Shown one piece after another: positions 5,110 to 9,042 of a DNA stretch of 9,042 bases. Numbering within the stretch: the stretch's first letter is position 1; each line of letters begins with the position of its first letter. The stretch comes from Bordetella parapertussis. GTDB taxonomy: Bacteria > Pseudomonadota > Gammaproteobacteria > Burkholderiales > Burkholderiaceae_B. The notes below the pieces were generated by a model, which did not search any database, had not been told where the DNA came from, and saw nothing but the letters and a program-made list of their open reading frames with translations. The stretch covers positions 1 to 9,042 of the forward strand of contig CAMAYM010000104.1 in the NCBI GenBank assembly GCA_945862495.1, in the 5' to 3' direction. The position numbers and the translations under genes were made by a program.

Positions 5110-6542
5110 TGTTGATGCTTAATATTCAAACCCTCTTGACGCGTGTTCTCGCCTTGGTGGCAGTGCTCATTTTGGCAGGTTGTGCGGGCATGTCTGGCAC
5201 AGACAGCCGCGATGGTGGGCAGGATACGTCCCAAACGATCGACCTCACCGTTCCCGCACCTGATGCGTGGGAACGCATTCGGCGGGGCTATGCTATCCCC
5301 AACCTCAATACCCCTCTCGTCGACAAATGGACGGCCTACTACGCCAGACACCCTGAGTCGATGAACCGCATGGCCAATCGGGCGGGTAAATATCTCTATT
5401 ACATCGTAGAGGAAATCAATCGTCGAGGGTTGCCTACCGAACTGGCACTCCTACCGTTTGTTGAGAGTGCCTACAATCCTATCGCCTACTCGCACGCCAA
5501 CGCTTCTGGCTTGTGGCAGTTTATTCCCAGCACCGGTACGCAATTCAAGCTCAAACAAGACTGGTGGCACGACCAGCGACGTGACCCGATCGCCTCGACG
5601 AATGCCGCGCTCGATTACTTAGAGTATCTGTTTGAGTTTCAAGGCGACTGGTATCTCGCGCTTGCCTCGTACAACTGGGGAGAAGGCGCGGTTCAGAGGG
5701 CCGTCAAAAAAAATGCGGCGGCGGGCAAACCCACCGACTACTTGTCGCTCAACATGCCAGCAGAAACGCAAAATTATCTGCCTAAACTTCAGGCGATTAA
5801 AAATATTGTTGCTGATCCAAAGAAATACTTAGTCGCATTGCCGAACGTCGACAATTCGCCTTACTTTGTCTCTGTCAAGAAAACGGTCAATATCGACTAC
5901 GTACTCGCAGCACAGTTTGCCGAGATGCCTCTTGAGGATTTTCAAGCGTTAAACCCATCCTTCAACCAACCAGTCATTTCCGTCAAGGAAAATCACGCCG
6001 TGATCTTGCCGCGTGACCGCGTCGCAATTTACAACAAGAATATCGCCCAGTATCGAGGAGATCTCACCTCGTGGAAATCGTATGAAGCAGCGGACGGCGA
6101 AAGCATCACCGCGATTGCGAGCAAGTTTGGCGTTCCCGAAGGTCGACTGCGACAAGCCAACCGTATTCCCGCTAATGTCCGTCTAACGAGTGCAGAAACT
6201 TTGCTCATCCCTGGACCAAGTGGCGAGGGGATCCGTCTGAATCCCGCGGACAAGACTTCCTTGGCGCAAGCTGGTAGAGTTAATACAACTCAAACGACTA
6301 ACGCACGGGCAGCAACTCGCCCACCAGCCGCGAGCCCTGGGCGCAGTCCCGCCGCCAGCGCTCCGGCCTCGGCGCGTCCGACCCTGCGCCTACATACCGT
6401 TCGCGCTGGTGACACACTCAGCAGCATCGCACAACAATACGGCACGTCGGCGGCCTCGATTCGCGCACTGAACAACTTAAAATCTAATACTTTGCGGGCA
6501 GGTGCTAAATTGCGCATACCAAGCGTAATCAGCAGCAACTAA
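5109..6542 (+). CDS. mltD: Membrane-bound lytic transglycosylase, MltD-like lipoprotein
   Basis: This enzyme cleaves the MurNAc-GlcNAc bond of peptidoglycan to give 1,6-anhydro ends. Numbered from ATG 5109 (477 residues), there is a lipoprotein signal with lipobox LAGC and acylated Cys25. The SLT domain follows, with catalytic Glu119 in LLPFVESAYNP, then GLWQF (134-138) and ASYNWGEG (186-193). A LysM-like repeat lies near 324-368, then an Ala/Pro-rich linker near 388-425 and a clear C-terminal LysM (428-471, HTVRAGDTLSSIAQQYG). The frame is open upstream to a GTG at 5088 inside gloB. I prefer 5109, or ATG 5115, because these give a normal signal peptide and 5109 overlaps the gloB stop as TGATG. 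It is co-directional with gloB, as expected for this pair. Confidence 0.93.
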   Translation: MLMLNIQTLLTRVLALVAVLILAGCAGMSGTDSRDGGQDTSQTIDLTVPAPDAWERIRRGYAIPNLNTPLVDKWTAYYARHPESMNRMANRAGKYLYYIVEEINRRGLPTELALLPFVESAYNPIAYSHANASGLWQFIPSTGTQFKLKQDWWHDQRRDPIASTNAALDYLEYLFEFQGDWYLALASYNWGEGAVQRAVKKNAAAGKPTDYLSLNMPAETQNYLPKLQAIKNIVADPKKYLVALPNVDNSPYFVSVKKTVNIDYVLAAQFAEMPLEDFQALNPSFNQPVISVKENHAVILPRDRVAIYNKNIAQYRGDLTSWKSYEAADGESITAIASKFGVPEGRLRQANRIPANVRLTSAETLLIPGPSGEGIRLNPADKTSLAQAGRVNTTQTTNARAATRPPAASPGRSPAASAPASARPTLRLHTVRAGDTLSSIAQQYGTSAASIRALNNLKSNTLRAGAKLRIPSVISSN

Positions 6543-6576
6543 TTTTTCTATTATTTTTTATTTCTAGGATTGATTC

Positions 6577-7362
6577 ATGGGCTTTCTTTCTGGCAAACGT
6601 ATTCTGATTACTGGCGTGATCTCTAACCGCTCGATTGCCTATGGCATCGCAAAAGCTTGTCACGAACAGGGTGCCGAGCTTGCCTTTACGTTTGTGGGCG
6701 AACGCTTTCATGAGCGCGTGACGGAGTATGCTGCCGAGTTTGGCAGCAAGATTGTCCTGCCCTGTGATGTGGGCGATGATGCTCAGATCGAAGCGACGTT
6801 CACCGAGCTCGCCAAGCATTGGGATGGACTCGATGGTTTGGTGCACTCCATCGGCTTTGCCCCACGCGAAGCGATCACCGGACAATTCTTGGACGGACTC
6901 TCGCGCGAGGCCTTCCGAATCGCACATGATATTTCTTCTTATAGTTTCCCAGCTATGGCCAAGGCTGCTCGGCCCATGATGCAGGGTCGTAATGGCGCAC
7001 TGCTGACTTTGACCTATTTAGGCGCAGAAAAAGCCATGTCCAACTACAACACAATGGGACTGGCCAAAGCCTCACTCGAAGCCTCTGTGCGTTACTTGGC
7101 CGCAAATCTTGGACCCGAGGGCATCCGCTCAAATGCTATTTCCGCAGGTCCGATCAAGACCCTGGCTGCCAGCGGCATCAAAGATTTTTCAAGCATCCTC
7201 AAGGTAGTTGAGGAAAATGCGCCGTTGCGCAGCAATGTCACGATCGAACAGGTCGGTAATGTCGCGGCCTTTTTACTGTCAGACTTGTCCTCTGGTGTCA
7301 CGGGAGAGATCATTCACGTGGACTCGGGTTTTTCCAACGTGCTCTCTGGCCTGATCGCTTAG
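6577..7362 (+). CDS. fabI: Enoyl-[acyl-carrier-protein] reductase (NADH)
   Basis: This enzyme catalyses the last reductive step of each fatty-acid elongation cycle, converting trans-2-enoyl-ACP to acyl-ACP. It is a 261-residue short-chain dehydrogenase-fold protein with the FabI-specific catalytic set Tyr147, Tyr157 and Lys164 (YLGAEKAMSNYNTMGLAKA), one residue offset from E. coli. Cofactor-binding segments are GVISNRSIAYGI (13-24), Cys63-Asp64-Val65 and SIGFAP (91-96). Gly93, the position at which triclosan resistance changes are known in E. coli, is the wild-type glycine. The start ATG is supported by AGGA seven bases upstream. It follows mltD by 34 AT-rich bases with no hairpin, so read-through from the gloB-mltD transcript is plausible. 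No clear terminator is seen in the 37 bases before the convergent chromate-transporter gene. Confidence 0.97.
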   Translation: MGFLSGKRILITGVISNRSIAYGIAKACHEQGAELAFTFVGERFHERVTEYAAEFGSKIVLPCDVGDDAQIEATFTELAKHWDGLDGLVHSIGFAPREAITGQFLDGLSREAFRIAHDISSYSFPAMAKAARPMMQGRNGALLTLTYLGAEKAMSNYNTMGLAKASLEASVRYLAANLGPEGIRSNAISAGPIKTLAASGIKDFSSILKVVEENAPLRSNVTIEQVGNVAAFLLSDLSSGVTGEIIHVDSGFSNVLSGLIA

Positions 7363-7399
7363 TCAATCAATACGCCAGAGGCCTAGGACATCGGCTTGC

Positions 7400-7933
7400 T
7401 TAATGCATCCCGGTCAGATACATGAGTAGCGCGCCGATCGTCCCTGCCCCCAAAATAAGATAGACAGGGTTGATGCGTGTGCGCAATAACAAACCAAACA
7501 CCACCAAGGCAAGAGCGATCGTTAAGGGTCCGACTATCGCGGCTTTTGCTACTGCATAGACACCCGAACACATCAGTCCAATCGAAATAGGCTCTAACGC
7601 GCTCTGTACCGATCGTCTCCAAGGCCGCTCACCGATTTTGTTCCACAGACGTCCAACCGCTAAACAGAAGATGCTCGATGGAATGAAAAAAGATAACAAG
7701 ACAACCGCCGCCCCCAATAAATCGGCGATCTGAAAACCAAAGACCAACACCATCATCATGTTGGGACCGGGTGCGAGCTGTCCTAAGCTGTATATGTGAA
7801 CAAAAGCGGTGTGATCGATACCAAAATGCTGCGCCAAAATGGTCTGCATTTCCGGCAGAACCGCTGTCCCGCCCCCAACTGCCAGCACGGACAACATTCC
7901 AAACGTCGTCGCCAGTTGCAGCAAGGCGCTCAT
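7400..7933 (-). CDS. Chromate transporter, ChrA-family half protein (second of pair)
   Basis: This 177-residue hydrophobic protein has about five to six membrane helices and corresponds to one CHR domain. Family motifs are the Gly-rich turn VGGGTAVLPEM (19-29) and LAPGPNMMMV (53-62), here of the APGPN type. Short CHR proteins normally occur as pairs that together replace the two halves of full-length ChrA and act in the inner membrane. Chromate efflux is documented for some members, but many paralogues have no proven substrate. The ATG at 7933 overlaps the upstream stop as ATGA and has GAGGAG eight bases upstream, so it can be initiated independently as well as by coupling. Confidence 0.88.
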   Translation of the reverse strand: MSALLQLATTFGMLSVLAVGGGTAVLPEMQTILAQHFGIDHTAFVHIYSLGQLAPGPNMMMVLVFGFQIADLLGAAVVLLSFFIPSSIFCLAVGRLWNKIGERPWRRSVQSALEPISIGLMCSGVYAVAKAAIVGPLTIALALVVFGLLLRTRINPVYLILGAGTIGALLMYLTGMH

Positions 7934-8475
7934 TTGCGAGGCTCCTCTGGGCGCGGACGATAAAGATACAAGCCAATCGGCACCATAATGAGCAGTACGG
8001 TGACAAGAGAGAGCTTAACGATGCTCATCAAGACAAAAGTCGCCACAATGATCGACAGTGAACGCATATGCCGAAAATGTTGATCACCAATTTTGTAGGT
8101 AATTGAAGCCAGGAGACCCGTTGCACCCGCCGCCACGCCTGCAAGCAAAATATTCATCACCGGATGATCCGCGCCTTCGCTATAGACAAGACCCGCGATC
8201 AATACAAACAGCCCCCCCGGTAACACCAAACCAACGGCAGCGATACAAGCGCCCCAAAAACCACGGAGTCGATCACCCGCGAGGAGCGCGAGGTTGACAG
8301 AATTGAGGCCTGGCATCGTTTGACTGATCGCAAGCGTCGCCATGAATTCGTCCGGCGAGAGCCACTTACGTTTATCTACAAGGAGGATGCGCTCATACGC
8401 CACGATGCCGCCGCCAAAGCTGACCGCTCCGATCAACAGAAACTCTCTGAAAATCACCCAAAGCGTTGGCGTCAT
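7930..8475 (-). CDS. Chromate transporter, ChrA-family half protein (first of pair)
   Basis: This 181-residue membrane protein is a single CHR domain with SFGGGIVAYE (19-28), WLSPDEF (38-44) and the signature TMPGLNSVNLALLAG (53-67). At the usual MPGP(N) position the second Pro is replaced by Leu (PGLN). Several hydrophobic helices follow, and a short charged tail (RPRPEEPRK) ends the protein. It is encoded first in the pair, fits the N-terminal half of ChrA, and probably forms a heterodimer of antiparallel topology with the next protein. Its ATG overlaps the stop of the unknown upstream gene by four bases (ATGA), and the GAGGA before it is too close to be a good ribosome site, so coupling is likely. 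Confidence 0.88.
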   Translation of the reverse strand: MTPTLWVIFREFLLIGAVSFGGGIVAYERILLVDKRKWLSPDEFMATLAISQTMPGLNSVNLALLAGDRLRGFWGACIAAVGLVLPGGLFVLIAGLVYSEGADHPVMNILLAGVAAGATGLLASITYKIGDQHFRHMRSLSIIVATFVLMSIVKLSLVTVLLIMVPIGLYLYRPRPEEPRK

Positions 8476-9042
8476 TCCTCAGTTCCATAAACAAGTGCAG
8501 TCTTGGTACTGCCTTTTATCAACCAATCTGAAATAGCAAGTTGCAAATTTTTGAAAAAATTATCGGCAAGTTGATGGGCGGCGACATCATCACGATTTAA
8601 CTTAGTGACGCGATAGGAATATGCCAGTTCGCCCACAATTGGCTCGCCTACGCTGCGCATCCAAATCGCCACATCGCAATGTGCGCTGACATTTGGACTA
8701 AACACGATATTGCCGAGTGGCAGACAGGCCTCAAGAATCTTGTTGCTTGTCCCACCGACAACAGATATGGGAGTCTCAGGACTGAGTTGTAAGCGAACCA
8801 AGTCGGGGAACACACGCACGATACTCCCCATATTGCGTTCGAAAACCTGATCGACCGGGACGGAATCCATGATCGAATTATTGGAATAAATCAACCGCGT
8901 GCTGCCGGGCGTCTCGCCTCGCAAAATTTCTTCTTTGAGACGCAACTTAACCTTATAGGGTGCATCAGGTGCAGGGTCATAGGCAATGGAAGCCTGTAAA
9001 GACTTGGCACGGCACTTCAAGGTGACTTCGCACCAGTCGTCA
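8472..9042 (-). CDS. Unrecognised protein, C-terminal part (runs off right edge)
   Basis: The frame is open from the window edge to TGA at 8472-8474 (about 189 residues visible). The only early start-like codon is a TTG at 9020 with no ribosome site. Because codons upstream of it continue without a stop (reading DDWCEVT), I treat the gene as partial. The visible part is soluble, without membrane helices or signal. It mixes strands and helices: KVKLRLKEEIL near the start, a middle VRVFPDLVRLQLSPETP, a Gly/Ser turn VVGGTSNK, VGELAYSYRV, and a C-terminal amphipathic helix ending DWLIKGSTKTALVYG. I recognise no family. The 4-bp overlap with the first chromate-transporter gene indicates one transcript and coupled translation. 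Confidence 0.7.
   Translation of the reverse strand, partial: DDWCEVTLKCRAKSLQASIAYDPAPDAPYKVKLRLKEEILRGETPGSTRLIYSNNSIMDSVPVDQVFERNMGSIVRVFPDLVRLQLSPETPISVVGGTSNKILEACLPLGNIVFSPNVSAHCDVAIWMRSVGEPIVGELAYSYRVTKLNRDDVAAHQLADNFFKNLQLAISDWLIKGSTKTALVYGTEE

Noticed and set aside
7363..7399. Bidirectional terminator between fabI and the chromate-transporter pair
   Set aside because: Only a 3-bp GCC/GGC pairing and a small palindrome (GGCC) are visible, with no T-run on either strand.
8103..8536. Plus-strand open frames opposite the first chromate-transporter gene
   Set aside because: They are low-complexity, Pro/Arg-rich shadows of a membrane-protein gene, with no start signal.

Overview
The window looks like a chromosomal segment from a betaproteobacterium, probably Burkholderiales. 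This is inferred from protein character and gene order, not from a database search. The core is the block dnaQ - rnhA - methyltransferase <-> gloB - mltD. This is the same set and order as Escherichia coli dnaQ-rnhA-yafS-gloB-mltD, here with fabI following mltD. In E. coli a tRNA gene (aspV) lies next to dnaQ; here a tRNA-Val(CAC) lies on the dnaQ side, separated from dnaQ by two accessory genes.

Layout. Bases 1-222 are the right end of an insertion sequence: the last 31 codons of what reads as an ISL3-type transposase, then a 73-bp terminal segment that is present twice in tandem. The IS ends about ten bases from the encoded CCA of tRNA-Val (232-306, minus strand). Between the tRNA and dnaQ are a heptad-repeat coiled-coil protein with a C-terminal membrane anchor (495-974, minus) and an enolase-superfamily enzyme of the mandelate racemase subgroup (1073-2221, plus).

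Next comes a minus-strand operon of a YafS-like methyltransferase, ribonuclease HI and the DNA polymerase III epsilon proofreading subunit (4252 down to 2257), with a likely terminator shared with the end of the enolase-family gene. Facing away from it is a plus-strand run of gloB (glyoxalase II), an MltD-like lipoprotein lytic transglycosylase and fabI (enoyl-ACP reductase). The two divergent units are only 20 bp apart. A near-consensus sigma-70 promoter fills that gap and touches both start codons.

The right end (9042 down to 7400, minus strand) is a translationally coupled three-gene unit: an unrecognised protein running off the edge, then two half-size ChrA-family chromate-transporter proteins, each junction a 4-bp ATGA overlap.

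Most genes are housekeeping: DNA proofreading and RNA/DNA hybrid removal, methylglyoxal detoxification, peptidoglycan remodelling and fatty-acid synthesis. The accessory signals are at the two ends and in the tRNA-dnaQ interval. I see no CRISPR array, phage module, defence system or convincing new multi-gene system. The points most worth a second look are the duplicated IS end, the promoter/start-codon conflict at gloB, the Thr-layered coiled-coil protein and the unknown gene coupled to the chromate-transporter pair.
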